Assembly (NCBI RefSeq): GCF_004379255.2
Contig: NC_056049.1
Span: 10,090,063 to 10,154,062 of the forward strand
Direction: 5' to 3'
Length of the DNA: 64,000 bases
Origin: Salvia splendens
Taxonomy: Eukaryota > Streptophyta > Magnoliopsida > Lamiales > Lamiaceae
Within the stretch, counting starts at the first letter, position 1; every line of letters begins with the position of its first letter. The position numbers were made by a program, and so were the translations under genes. The notes below the pieces were generated by a model that worked only from the letters and a program-made list of their open reading frames with translations, did no database searches and was not told where the DNA came from. This document shows, in pieces, positions 1 through 10,104 of the stretch.

Positions 1-54
1 TTGATGGGATAGACGGAAAAAGAAAGTGCCCCTATTTTTATGGGAAAGAGGGAG
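1..54. mobile_element. Right end of a Stowaway-like MITE, cut by window edge
   Basis: The first 54 bases end in the GGGAAAGAGGGAG motif followed by TA. This is the right terminal inverted repeat seen in the other Stowaway-like MITEs of this window. The left half lies outside. Confidence 0.55.
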
Positions 55-1029
55 TATGAAATAAGTGTTTTTAACGGTTGCAAGTAATAAAACTACACCA
101 TGAACTGGCTGATTTGATAAAACCCATTAATTAACTTAGAGACACATGGAAGAAGAGAGGTGCAAGATTCAAATTGGGGTGGCAGTCTGTTATACAATAA
201 CCAGTGAATGGTTTTATTAAAGAGCAAAAAACCAAGGAAAATTTTCAAGCTTTGAAAAATATAACTAAGAGCACGTGAGTGTAATAGTTCTTCCTGTAAC
301 ATAGTATAAATATAACTTCAAATTTGTGGTGGAAATTTATGCTAAAACTGACGCCATACAGTACTCGATACCTTGGCCAGGTGAATTCAATAAACTATTC
401 ATCAAAATAGTGTCATATCCTACAACCCTGTTTATCAACAACTGCTGCCACCTGAATAAAAACCATATCAATTTAAAGTTAATATCTCGAAACATAATAT
501 CTAAGTTGCCTTAATGTGGTAATGGCACAATTATCCAATATTTTATTTCATTTCAAGTAAATAAATTTTACTGGAAGCTGAATACATATATCAAGTTAAT
601 TTGCTATCTTCTACTTCATTCACGTATTGAACTGTGAATAACTTTGGTGAAAAGGTCTACATGTAAATTTAAATCGTTTTGAATTCTGGTCTAACGTCAG
701 TCAAATGTGCAGTTGTGCACTATACATACAAGTGTGTAAGCTAATAGAGCATCGCAAAAATGATGCAGATATATCTAACTCGTAGAAACATGCAACTCGC
801 AATGGTTAGCCCAGTAAAAGTATCAATCAATACCTGAATGCGAGGGACTATTGGTAGTAACAGCATAAACCGGTGGCACTCTTTTTACAGTTCCATAATA
901 TTGTAACAACAAAACCTATTCTATGTACAGAGTAGACAAAAGACTTTGAAACCATAGCTGAAACTATGCAAAAGGAAAATATCAATCAAATGAGCAGCTA
1001 GAAAGTAAGAAAGAGCAACATTATATTAC
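55..1029. other. Non-coding stretch downstream of membralin exon 6
   Basis: AT-rich DNA downstream, in gene direction, of the last recognised membralin-like exon. The expected next exon, which in plant membralins continues with a Trp-Gln-Gln motif, is not found on either strand. The gene therefore has a long intron reaching past the left edge or is truncated here. A short open stretch with a possible donor lies near 840-893 on the minus strand, but it does not resemble the family. Confidence 0.5.
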
Positions 1030-3173
1030 CGGTTGCCAAAGCAATTATGTCGAGCTGAAATACTGATATTAATTGTACGAATTCCATGCCTTGATCTAGC
1101 CTCTTCAGGCAACAAAAAATAACCCTACACAATAATGCATCACATCAAAATTAGCTGAAGAGAAGGATAAGTGACACTCTGCCTCTTGAAGGGTAAATCT
1201 TAAAAAGTTTCAGATGCAAAATGTGATTTACCAATATTCTTTGAAAACAGGGAATGGCTCAATGGAGAAAAGTAAACGAGAAATGAAATGAACCTATAAA
1301 GTTAAACCTTTTCCATTGTATACAAATAAGCTGGTTCAAATGCCTTGCTTCTCTTCTCTAGCCACTGCACTGAGATATTAATAAAAAGATCAATAAGATT
1401 GCATGAGAATGAATGATATACTCCCTCTGTCCACAAAATTTTCCTTTTCGCCCATCCTAAAATAATTGCCACTTTCCATTTATAGAAGTCGGGTCACACA
1501 CCTCACAGTGCCCATCACACATTTAAAGTGTTACCCTTACTCCACTCACACACTACCAACTATTTTATTAAAACTTGTCCCATCCATAACTTAGCAAATT
1601 TTGTTGACGGAGGGAGTATTATACTCTTGAAATGTCCACAAAGAAACACTCTCTGAAGTAAAACACATTCAGGAACTCATGTAACAACCTTAATCAAACT
1701 TTAGGAAAACTTTGAAACAAAAGCATGCCAGGATTAAGGATAATCTAACAGAAACAAATTAGGTTTCGATGTTAAAACATCCCAGCATTGATTTTCTAGG
1801 ATTATGGAATAGGTTGAGAAGGATAACTAAATTCACGGGATTGAAGAACAAAAGATCTAAAATCTCATCATTCAAAATTGAATGGACCAGAACCATGCAC
1901 CAAATGTCGCCAAAAATCTAGTAAAGATATGGGCAGAGAAAGCATCTACCTGCATAGGAGTTGAACCTGTCCAAATGTAAGATCTTTAGCCACTTTGGAA
2001 TATCGAAATTCAGATTAATACCAGCAACATCCTGCATGAGTATGGGGCTCTGGTTACTTAGAACTGCTTTGCAAAGTATGTCTGCCGCGTAAAATAATAT
2101 CTCAAAAAAGAAGTGCACATGGTTTCCTGACATATCAGATTTCATTGGTAACCAATTCATAGAAAGGGAATGGAATAAAGCTATCATCATAATCTAACCC
2201 ATAAACCTCCAAGAATTCGCCTTGCTAATCTCAGAAAGAAAGACAAACGGCCATGCCACTTTCTACCAATATGACATATAGCCGCCCTAAGAGATTCCTT
2301 TGGCGAAACGAAAAACCTATTGCGGGGCACGTCTTCACTGGCTTTTATCACCATGTCATCAGATGCAGGCTTAAACCTTTCACTGCTGATAGAATTTTCT
2401 CTTTGGGATTCTAAAACATCACTATCAGTCTTCGAAAATTCTAGTTGAGATTTCACCATCTTTGCATCAGAGCTTATCCAGCTCAACCATGAATTTGCAG
2501 CCAAATGAGGTGGACCTCCGCCATCCACATTGGTAGGTTCCTCACTTTCAGCACTCGTTTCTTTATTATGAACGTCTATGTCCTGATTATTGGGCTCATT
2601 ATGAGCCCACAAGCCAGCGCTGGTGATCTGCAGGAGAGCAAGTAAAACTGAGAAGCCATTATAATCCATTGAACAAGAAAGTTTTCCAAGTTATACGAAG
2701 ATAGCAGCAGCTCAGCAGTCAGATTAAGGAGAAGAGAATGATCATTTCATACCTTAATCTGAATAAGCTGAGCATCAGACATTTGGGCACTAGAGAACTC
2801 ACTGGAACAGCCAGGCTGCAGAATCCAGTGATAATAAAGAGTAAAGTTTACATCATAGTATTAACAAAAGGGTAGTGATGTAGTAATATGGAATTGATAC
2901 GATTAAGCCCAAATTCCCACTGGAAACAGTGAATAATTTGATAAACTAACCACCATCAAGCCACAATTTTTCTCGAATTGAAAAAAAGGAAGAAGAGATG
3001 ATGAAGGGGGAAACCTGCTGAACATAATTGGCGTGCATAACAACGAGGATACAGAAGAGGGTGATGGCCAATAAGAGGAAAAAGTACTCCAACTTAGCTC
3101 TGATTTTGGGGGTGAGCATCTCAGAAAAGCGCTCCTGCACCCGTATAAAGGTCTGCTCCGGATCCATTTTCAA
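1030..3173 (-). CDS. Membralin-like protein, N-terminal part, six coding exons
   Basis: Plant membralin (TMEM259-like) proteins are multi-pass ER membrane proteins; the animal homologue works in ER-associated degradation. Exons read on the minus strand: 3167-3015, 2815-2753, 2627-2199, 2031-1950, 1369-1308 and 1124-1030. Every intron has GT-AG ends, and phases join without frame loss (about 294 codons). Exon 1 begins MDPEQTFIRVQERF and holds a first membrane segment (LLLAITLFCILVV). Exon 2 has PGCSSEF and the LIQIK motif, exon 3 is a variable hydrophilic loop, exons 4-5 read DIPKWLKILHLDRFNSYA then WLEKRSKAFEP, and exon 6 reads GYFLLPEEARSRHGIRTI. The start at 3167 matches the family; an in-frame ATG at 3173 would add two residues. 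The C-terminal membrane domain is absent from the window. Identification is from remembered family sequence. Confidence 0.9.
1421..1616. mobile_element. Stowaway-like MITE in a membralin intron
   Basis: A 196-bp element with imperfect terminal inverted repeats (CTCCCTCTGTCCAC at left, GACGGAGGGAG at right) flanked by TA on both sides, as for Tc1/mariner-type MITEs. It lies wholly in the intron between membralin exons 4 and 5, so it should be removed by splicing. Confidence 0.75.
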
Positions 3174-3549
3174 TTGCCGGAGGGGGAAGACGAAGACGAA
3201 TTATCCGGCGAATTTCTAATCTGTAGCTGCCATTTTTGGGGATTTTGATTTTGGTCAGAGTTGGACTATTGGTTTTGTTCTTCTATTCAAAACTGGAAGC
3301 TTATTCTGTTTTTCCGACTTTTCACGCAATTCATTTTAGCTGCCTACAATTTTTTATTTTATCTTTTATGAATTATTCAATTCGTACTATTTACTGGTAA
3401 ATGGATCTCACGTTTCACTAATGCTCTTCACTCACATTTTATTATAAAATCAATACTAAAAAGTACATCTCATATTCCATTAACTTTTCCAACTCATTAT
3501 TCTTTACATTTTTTTAAAACTCGTGACCACAATAAGAGTGACTCCTATT
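3174..3549 (-). promoter_or_regulatory. 5' flank and likely promoter of the membralin-like gene
   Basis: A moderately GC-containing leader (about 3174-3290) followed by AT-rich DNA lies upstream of the membralin start codon. No single TATA box stands out. The assignment rests on position only. The stretch ends where a decayed transposase begins. Confidence 0.4.
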
Positions 3550-4216
3550 ATGGAACGAAGATAGTAAATTATTTGGCATGCATTTCCAATTTGTGCATAC
3601 ACAAGTGGCCACAAAGATAACCACCCTATTCTCATCCTAGACCGCCTACAGAGTTGGCATGTGTTTTTCGGAATCCTTGGATCGACCAACGATATCAACA
3701 TTCTCAACCAATCTGGCCTCTTCAATGACGTTTTACAAGGTATAGCACCGATGATAGCCTTCACGGCCAATGCCCGGCAATACAACATGTGATATTATCT
3801 CGCCGATAGTATCTATCTGAGGTGGTCGATCTTCGTGAAGACGTTGAACATGCCGCAAGGCCCCACACGGTTATTTTTGCGAAGAGGTAAGAGTCTGCTC
3901 GGAAAGATGTTGAAATAGCGTTCGGGGTTCTACAAGCACGATTCACAATCATCAAAACTCTGGGTCGTTCTTGGTTTGTGCAAAACCTCACCGGCATCAT
4001 ATATGCATGTATTACCATGGACAACATAACAATTGAAGGCGAAGGGTTGGATTCGGAAAATAGGTTCGGCAATGAAAACCCTGGCAACTCCACCGCAAGC
4101 AGTCCACCACGTCCAGATGCGGGAGAAATTAGTGATTCGGGCAATGACGCGCGATACCACTGCCCACACCCAACTCTAGGAAGATCTAATCGAGCACATT
4201 TGGACGAGATTTGACA
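3550..4216 (+). pseudogene. Decayed PIF/Harbinger transposase (C-terminal half)
   Basis: Translating with frame changes gives segments collinear with the intact transposase at 24301-25551: a YTSGHK motif near 3595, the GSTNDINILNQS segment around the second catalytic Asp near 3690, a YYLADSIY motif near 3800, then the tail with TASSPPRPDA and an end resembling LIEHIWTRF. Several stops and frame changes interrupt it (for example after the QYNM segment near 3790 and in the segment that should hold the catalytic Glu near 3915). The N-terminal half is missing. It is a dead, older relative of the intact copy. Confidence 0.8.
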
Positions 4217-4404
4217 ACCATTAGCCGATCTCCAATAACATTTTTCTTGGGTAACTCTTAAGTGGTGGTAGCTGATTTCCACGAATCGTTCAATTTAGGA
4301 CTATGTACCTCATCGATTAAAATAATTTGTAATATTAGGATTTGAATTATGTAATTTTTAAAAAAAATCAATAAAAATTACTATTAATTTTTTTTAATTT
4401 TATA

Positions 4405-4626
4405 CTACCTCCGTCCTCAAAGAATATGCACTTTGGGTGCGGCACGGGTTTTAATGCAAAATTAGTAAAGTAAGAGAGATGTAGAGAGGAAAAAGTAATT
4501 AAAATATTGTTAGTGGATAATAGGTCCCACCTTATTAGAGAGAAGAGTTTACAAAATTAGAAAGTGCATATTTTTGTGGGACAGTCTAAAAAGGAAAGAA
4601 TGCATATTCTTGGGGGACGGAGGAAG
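4405..4626. mobile_element. Stowaway-like MITE
   Basis: About 222 bp bounded by CTACCTCCGTCC at left and GGACGGAGGAAG at right, with TA on each side. The interior shares the 'cacgggttttaatgc...' segment with the MITE at 23068-23277, so the two belong to one family. Confidence 0.75.
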
Positions 4627-5299
4627 TATTAAACTTGTTGAAAAAAATTAAAATCAAATCAAATTGGCAGGATCCATGAATAGTTAAGAGAAGAGATAGT
4701 TAAGAGATGTAGATGTCATCTCTTGATTAAGAGATGGAATAAAAAGTGGCGTTGGGGCCATAAATAGTGAAGACGAGAGATGGATAAGATACAAGGTTGC
4801 TGATAGGATGTCAATTGGGCTAACATGTTCGGGTTCGGGCCAACCCACTCGAGTTGTCAGGCTATTGGGTGCGGGTTATTCTGGTTATGAATTTTTTGAG
4901 TTATAAAGTTTCAATCCTAACCATAATCTACCGGGTTCCGGGCTAATACATCGGGCTATTCAGGCAAAAAAATTCAAAAATAAACTCTCGTAATCAAAAT
5001 TTCCTTTGTAAATGATTATAAATTTTGATATTTTTTCTTCTTAGCTTTAGAATTACATAATATTTTCAAATTTTCAAGACTTTACTCAATAATAGTTTGA
5101 GAGAAGTCTTCCATCTTAATCAATTACAACATAAACGAAGATAAATCAAAATAAGTGCAATCAGTTTAATTTAAAACTTGTGTTCGTGTAATTATTTTGG
5201 CATTGTTCATAATCAATTATTTATGAAAATTAAAAATCATGCTCCATCTTCCAAGAATCACTGTTAAAACGATAAATATATTAGATTTTGATGGGCTAA
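4627..5299. other. AT-rich intergenic DNA with repeat remnants
   Basis: No gene. It includes a stretch near 4670-4790 with repeated 'agttaagaga' words, resembling the tail of the GC-rich remnant near 36150-36220. A segment at 4800-4960 is rich in 'gggttcgggc' words typical of worn-out DNA transposon ends. Confidence 0.4.
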
Positions 5300-5578
5300 T
5301 TCTCAATTTTATCTTGATTGACTTTAAGTGTGTGATCTTTTGGGGCAAACAATATCTTTTGGTTAAAATTTAATTTTTTTCCATTAAAACTAACGTCAAA
5401 CTTGTTTAACCAAATAATGACTTAATTATAATCTAATTAACCTAATTCACTTAATTAATTTAATATTAAATTTATAAAATATTTTTTACTTAAAATAAAA
5501 ATTGATTAAATTAAAAGGAGATTTACTTAAAATAACAAATTGACTTAATTATAATCTAATTAACTTAATTAATTATTA
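5300..5578. repeat. Left arm of a large inverted repeat
   Basis: Its reverse complement aligns over most of its length with 7945-8215, through words such as TTAATTAGATTATAATTAAG and the 'attttaacgg/attttaatgg aaaaa' segment. Between the arms lie a Stowaway-like MITE, a Tourist-like MITE and a Pack-MULE, all later insertions. Without them the original spacer would be only about 200 bp, so the arms look like the long terminal inverted repeats of an older foldback or Mutator-like element. Confidence 0.7.
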
Positions 5579-5579
5579 T

Positions 5580-5811
5580 TCCCTCCATCTCATAAGAGTA
5601 TGCACTCTTTCGTTCTTTTAGTTCGTCCCACAAGAGTACACACTTTTTAATTTTGGAAACTTTTTTCTCTCTAATGAGGCGGAACCCATTCTTCACAATC
5701 AATACTTTAATTACTTTTTATTTCTATCTCTCTCTCTCTCTCTTACTTTACCAATTGTGCATTAAAACTCGTACCCAATCAAAAGTGTATACTCTTGTGG
5801 GACGGAAGGAG
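5580..5811. mobile_element. Stowaway-like MITE
   Basis: Bounded by TCCCTCCATCTCATAAGAGT and the inverted counterpart ACTCTTGTGGGACGGAAGGA. It sits at the inner edge of the left arm of the large inverted repeat and contains a (TC)n run near 5728-5742. Confidence 0.65.
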
Positions 5812-5875
5812 TTCGAAATTAATATTATAAAAATTATACCTTATACTTTAATAAAAATAACATTTACGGGACTTA

Positions 5876-6551
5876 GGCCATCTCCAACTATTTACACCAA
5901 ACTCAAACCCATTTTTTAGTATGAGTCACACCAAAAAGTAATTCGACCTCAATCATTTACTCCAAATTCAAACCCAAAAGAATATTTATATTCACCTACT
6001 TTTTATATTTTTTTCAATTATACCTACATACTTATTTAAATTACATATTAATCCCATAATATTTTTATCAATAATTTATGTAAATTAAATAATTATACAA
6101 AATTTTCTTATTAATATATTTATGTATTAAATATACTTCATATTCAAAAAAATTACACTATAATAGGAATTAGTTATTATTTTCAAAAAGAAACATAATT
6201 TATTATAATATAGTGGTCTCATCTTGCTAATTCATATTCAATTATTTTTCAATGAAAAATATTTGCAAATCCCATGAAAAAATTATTTGTAAACAAATTT
6301 CCTAGTATAAAACTAACCTCGTTAACACTACTCAATATGTGCAAAATATGGCCGGCTAATTCAACTATCTCAAAATAATAATGAGGACTATCATGCAATA
6401 CTAAAAATTTTTGTAGTAGATATTCAATTTTGGTGTTTACTCTAAATTTGGTGTTTTTTTATTAAAAAATAAAAAATGAGTTTGTATATGGTATATGGTT
6501 GGAAAACTTTTTACACTAAAAATGGGATTCGGTGTATTATTGGAGGTGGTC
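5876..6551. mobile_element. Tourist-like (PIF/Harbinger) MITE, 676 bp
   Basis: The ends are GGCCATCTCCAA and its inverted partner TTGGAGGTGGTC. The next inner segments also pair (ACACCAAACTCAAACCCATTTTT against AAAAATGGGATTCGGTGTA, imperfectly). A TTA duplication flanks both ends (5873-5875 and 6552-6554), as expected for PIF/Harbinger. No coding capacity. The terminal motif resembles that of the intact element at 23973-26042 (GGCCATCCACAACGCTGT). Confidence 0.85.
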
Positions 6552-6691
6552 TTAACCACCCAAAAATAACATGGAATATTGGTTGATATATGGGGATGGG
6601 TCGAAAAGAAGTGGTCCCGTAAATTTTATTTTTATTTTTATTTTTATTAAACGTCCTGTAAATGTTATTTTATATTTTAAATTTAGAATAA

Positions 6692-7938
6692 GAGTAAAGG
6701 CCGAATTTGGTCCTTAACATATTGCGATTTATTGATTTTGGTCCAAAACATTATTTTTTGAATTATTCGGTCCCTCAAAATAAAAACGGGTCACATTTGG
6801 TCCGAATTTGACGGAACCGTTAAAGTTAACGGTCAACGAATCTTAATTCGATTTTGACCACATCTCCGCCGTCTGGCTCGCGGGCACCGAATTCTAGGCC
6901 TCCTCCCAATTCTACGAATTCAGACGGTTGGACCTCCGCCCAATTCTACAATGGAGGAACCACATTGTTGGAAAATCAACTACCATCAAACCGGCGAACC
7001 ATTCTTCCAATGCGCCCCCATCGTCATTCCTTACCTCAATCCCACCGAGCTAGTCTCCATCTCCTCAACCTGCAAAGCCTTGCACCACCTCTCCACCAAC
7101 GTAACTTCCCGCGGAACCTCAGACGCTTCCAGAGGTTTTGAGAAGCTTCTCATCCCTTTCCACAACCCCATCCCCGGCGACCCCCACGCCTACTCCTATT
7201 TTTTCTACACTCCATCTCAGACCCTCCGCACTACCACCCACTTCCGCCAGCCATGGGGCTCCGACCACGATGCCCCACCCGATCCCCCTCTCCTTTTCTA
7301 TTCCGCGTCGACGGCGCCACCGGTTGCGACTGCACAAAAGGCTGCGGCGGCGATGATTTTTGCCCCTGCTTGAATCTAGAATGCAGACCGAGTTGCAAGT
7401 GTGACTCTCTGTGCGACGGAGTTGAAGATTGTAAAACACGAGAAAAAGGGCTAGGGCCTCTATGCGGCGGAGTTGATCACCGCCGGAAGATTTATCTGTG
7501 AATACGCCGATAAACAATCATTTCCCCCAAATACTTTCTGTTCACCAATCACCAATTAGGGTTGACTTCACCATTTTAGTTATGAATTGTTGGTTAATTT
7601 GTGTTATGCAATAGCTATAGAATGATCTGGAATTGATTGTTGTGAAGGTGAGGAGGGAGGAGTGGCGGGCGATGTCTTTGCGGAAGGTCCAGGAGATTAC
7701 GTGAGGGGTGGGCTCGGAGGCGCTGGTGCGGAGGAGCTCGGTGTCGGCGAGCCAGACGGCGGAGATGCGGTCAAAATCGAATTAAGATTCGTTGATCATT
7801 AACTTTTAACGGTTCCGTCAAATTCGGACCAAATGTGACCCGTTTTTATTTGTGAGGGACCAAATAATTCAAAAGATAATGTTTTGGTCCAAAATCAATA
7901 AATCACAATATGTTAAGGACCAAATTGGGTCTTTACTC
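6692..7938. mobile_element. Pack-MULE, 1247 bp, with perfect 9-bp target duplication
   Basis: The ends are GAGTAAAGGCCGAATTTGGT and, inverted, GAGTAAAGACCCAATTTGGT. The inverted repeats extend about 200 bp inward (to about 6890 and from about 7742), ending in a shared GCCGTCTGGCTCGC segment. The 9-bp duplication TTAGAATAA flanks both sides exactly (6683-6691 and 7939-7947). No transposase is inside; the cargo is a decayed SET-methyltransferase gene fragment. Long inverted repeats, a 9-bp duplication and host gene cargo define a Pack-MULE. Confidence 0.9.
6951..7523 (+). pseudogene. Captured SUVR3-like SET methyltransferase fragment
   Basis: The first frame gives the N-terminal signature of plant SUVR3-type histone-lysine methyltransferases: FFQCAPIVIPYLNPTELVSI, then DASRGFEKLLIPFHN and YSYFFYTPSQ. 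After a frame change near 7300, a Cys-rich pre-SET-like segment follows (CDCTKGCGGDDFCPC, about 7325-7372). After a further frame change the start of the SET domain is readable (LYAAELITAGRFICEYA, about 7458-7508), preceded by a TAG in the place of a Trp codon. The rest of SET is missing. It lies wholly inside the Pack-MULE and cannot encode a working enzyme. The ATG at 6951 is the likely original start. Confidence 0.8.
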
Positions 7939-7944
7939 TTAGAA

Positions 7945-8215
7945 TAATAATTAATTAAGTTAATTAGGTTAATTAGATTATAATTAAGTCAATATTTTAT
8001 TTTAAGTAAATTTGCCTTTAATTTAATCAATTTTTATTATAATTAATTTGTTTATAAATTTTAATATTAAATTAATTAAGTTAATTAATTTAACTAGATT
8101 ATAACTAAGTCATTAATTTGGTCAAACACATTTGATTGTTATTTTAACGGAAAAAGTTAAGTTTCATCCAAAACATATTGTTTGAGATCAAAATGTCACA
8201 AATTTAATGTATAGG
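7945..8215. repeat. Right arm of a large inverted repeat
   Basis: Inverted counterpart of 5300-5578. It begins directly at the right target duplication of the Pack-MULE, showing that the Pack-MULE inserted next to or into this older repeat. It is composed mostly of TTAATTAA-type words followed by a 'ccaaaacatattgtttgagatc' segment that pairs with the left arm. Confidence 0.7.
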
Positions 8216-8640
8216 ACCAAAAAGTTTTTTATGGCAAATGTACCGACTAAAAATGGGCTTTAGTCATTTTGTAATTAAAAATTCCAACCAATTGAGCTAA
8301 CCCTCAACCAGTCTGGGTCAACCCATTTAACCAGCCATCCTAATGGGCTAACCCGTCTATTCCATTTGTATATCTAGGTTGCGAAATTATAATCGTAATT
8401 TTATAATACTAGAATAAAGTTCATTTTTTCATCATGACCATATGAGAATTTTATAATATTGGTTAGAATATTTTGTTTATCAATTCTAGGTCCTCAACAA
8501 TATATGAATTGGTCTAATTTTTGCTAAAAAATCACAGTCCTTAAATTTGGACAGTGTTAGAAATTCATTCGTGATGTGAATCATTATGATTCCAATCTAA
8601 ATTTTGACCAATATCGACGACAAAAGCAACAAAATATTAA
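8216..8640. other. AT-rich intergenic DNA
   Basis: No gene or clear element. A 'cccatttaaccagccatcctaatgggc' segment near 8320-8350 resembles transposon-end words near 4805-4850 in inverted orientation, so this may be the outer edge of the same nested block. Confidence 0.35.
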
Positions 8641-9892
8641 GGCTCCGTTTGGTACACATAATTGGAATTGAATTGGAATTGAAATTCTATGGAATTGAAT
8701 TGAAAGAAATTGAATTCTAATTCAATTTCAAATCCTATATTTGATAAAGTTAAATAATTGATATGAAATTGAATTTGAATAATTGGTGCACACACACTAT
8801 ACACAAAATACACACTCACACTCACTTCACACAAAATGCACATACTATACACACATACACACTTCACACAAAATACACATACTATACACACATACACACA
8901 CTTCACACACACCGCACACACTACACACACTTCACACACACCGCACACACTACACACACTTCACACATTTCACACACTACACACATGCATTAATTTCACA
9001 AAATACACAAATTTCACACACTACACACATTTCACACACTACAAAATTTCACACATTTCACACACTACAAAAATTTCACACACTACACACATTTCACACA
9101 CTACACAAATTTCACACATTTCCTGCACTAAACATATTTCACACACTACACAAATTTCACACACTTCACACTTTACACACACTTTACACATTTCAAGCAT
9201 CCGATTTTTGGATTTTTTTTCAGTTTTAGATTTTTTTTCGGATATGAATCAAAAAACTAAATTTTTTTGAAAGTTTAAACCGAACCAAATTTAAAATTTT
9301 AGTTTGTGAATAGTGTGTGTATTCTAGGTATAGTATGCGTTGTGTGTATTTTTTGTAAAATTTGTGTCGTGTGTGTATTTTGTGTGTAATGTGTGTAGTA
9401 TGTGTATTTTGTGTAGAGTGTATGTAGTGTGTGTATTTTGTGTAGTGCGTGTGCGTGTATAGTGTGAAATGTGAGAAATTTGTGTAGCGTGTGAAATGTG
9501 TATAGTGTGTGTAGTGTGTGAAATTTGTGTAGTATATGTAGTGTGTGAAATTTGCGTAGTGTGTGAAATGTGTGTAGTGTGTGAAATTTGTGTAGTGTGT
9601 GTAGTGTGTGAAATGTGTGTAGTGTGTGAAATTTGTGTAGTGTGTGTAGTGTGTGAAGCGTGTGTAGTTTATGTGGAATGTGTGTAGTGGTTAGTGAAAC
9701 TATCTATTTGGAATTCCAATTTTCCACTTTTGATATGGAATTCAAATCATAGAATTGAGAATTTTGGAATTATAATTCAATTCCAATTCTATACATTTTT
9801 GTGATACCAAACAATGGAATTGGAATTAAAGCATCCAATTCCAATTCCAATTCCAATTCCATAGCTCCAATTCCATGTTCTCAAACACACCC
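8641..9892. mobile_element. Harbinger-type foldback element filled with (CA)n/(TG)n
   Basis: The ends are GGCTCCGTTTGGTAC and, inverted, GGGTGTGTTTGAGAAC, with TAA on both sides (8638-8640 and 9893-9895). Inside each end lie GGAATTGAATT-type repeats in inverted orientation. The left half (8783-9200) is built from CACACACTACACACATTTCA words. The right half (9300-9690) is built from the complementary TGTGTAGTGTGTGAAAT words. The whole 1.25-kb unit can fold into one long hairpin. Open frames of His-Thr repeats across it are only translations of the microsatellite. Confidence 0.75.
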
Positions 9893-10104
9893 TAATAGGA
9901 TGGGTATTGCTCACCTTTCGGGCCTTGAGATGGGCATAGTTGTTGATAGTTTTTAATAGGATGTTTGGTTGCCTTAATGGGTTTTAGAGCCCATCTCATT
10001 CCTATGTTTGATTGGCCTTTTTAATTTAGATAGTTAAACAAATTTGACCATTCTACCCCTATTTGTTTTCAATTTGTGAATTTGCAAGTCATATATACAT
10101 TTGC

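Noticed and set aside
326..514. 62-codon plus-strand frame near the left edge
   Set aside because: AT-rich chance frame, no family resemblance, no splice context.
840..893. Possible further membralin exon (open minus-strand segment ending at a GT)
   Set aside because: The reading (YYGTVKRVPPVYAVTTNSP) does not match the expected family sequence after exon 6, and the phase does not require it.
8763..9270. Three overlapping His/Thr-rich open frames of 76-148 codons
   Set aside because: They are translations of the CACACTACACA microsatellite in several phases, inside a foldback element; no real protein signal.
9496..9687. Cys/Val-rich open frame of 63 codons
   Set aside because: Translation of the complementary TGTGTAGTGTG array.
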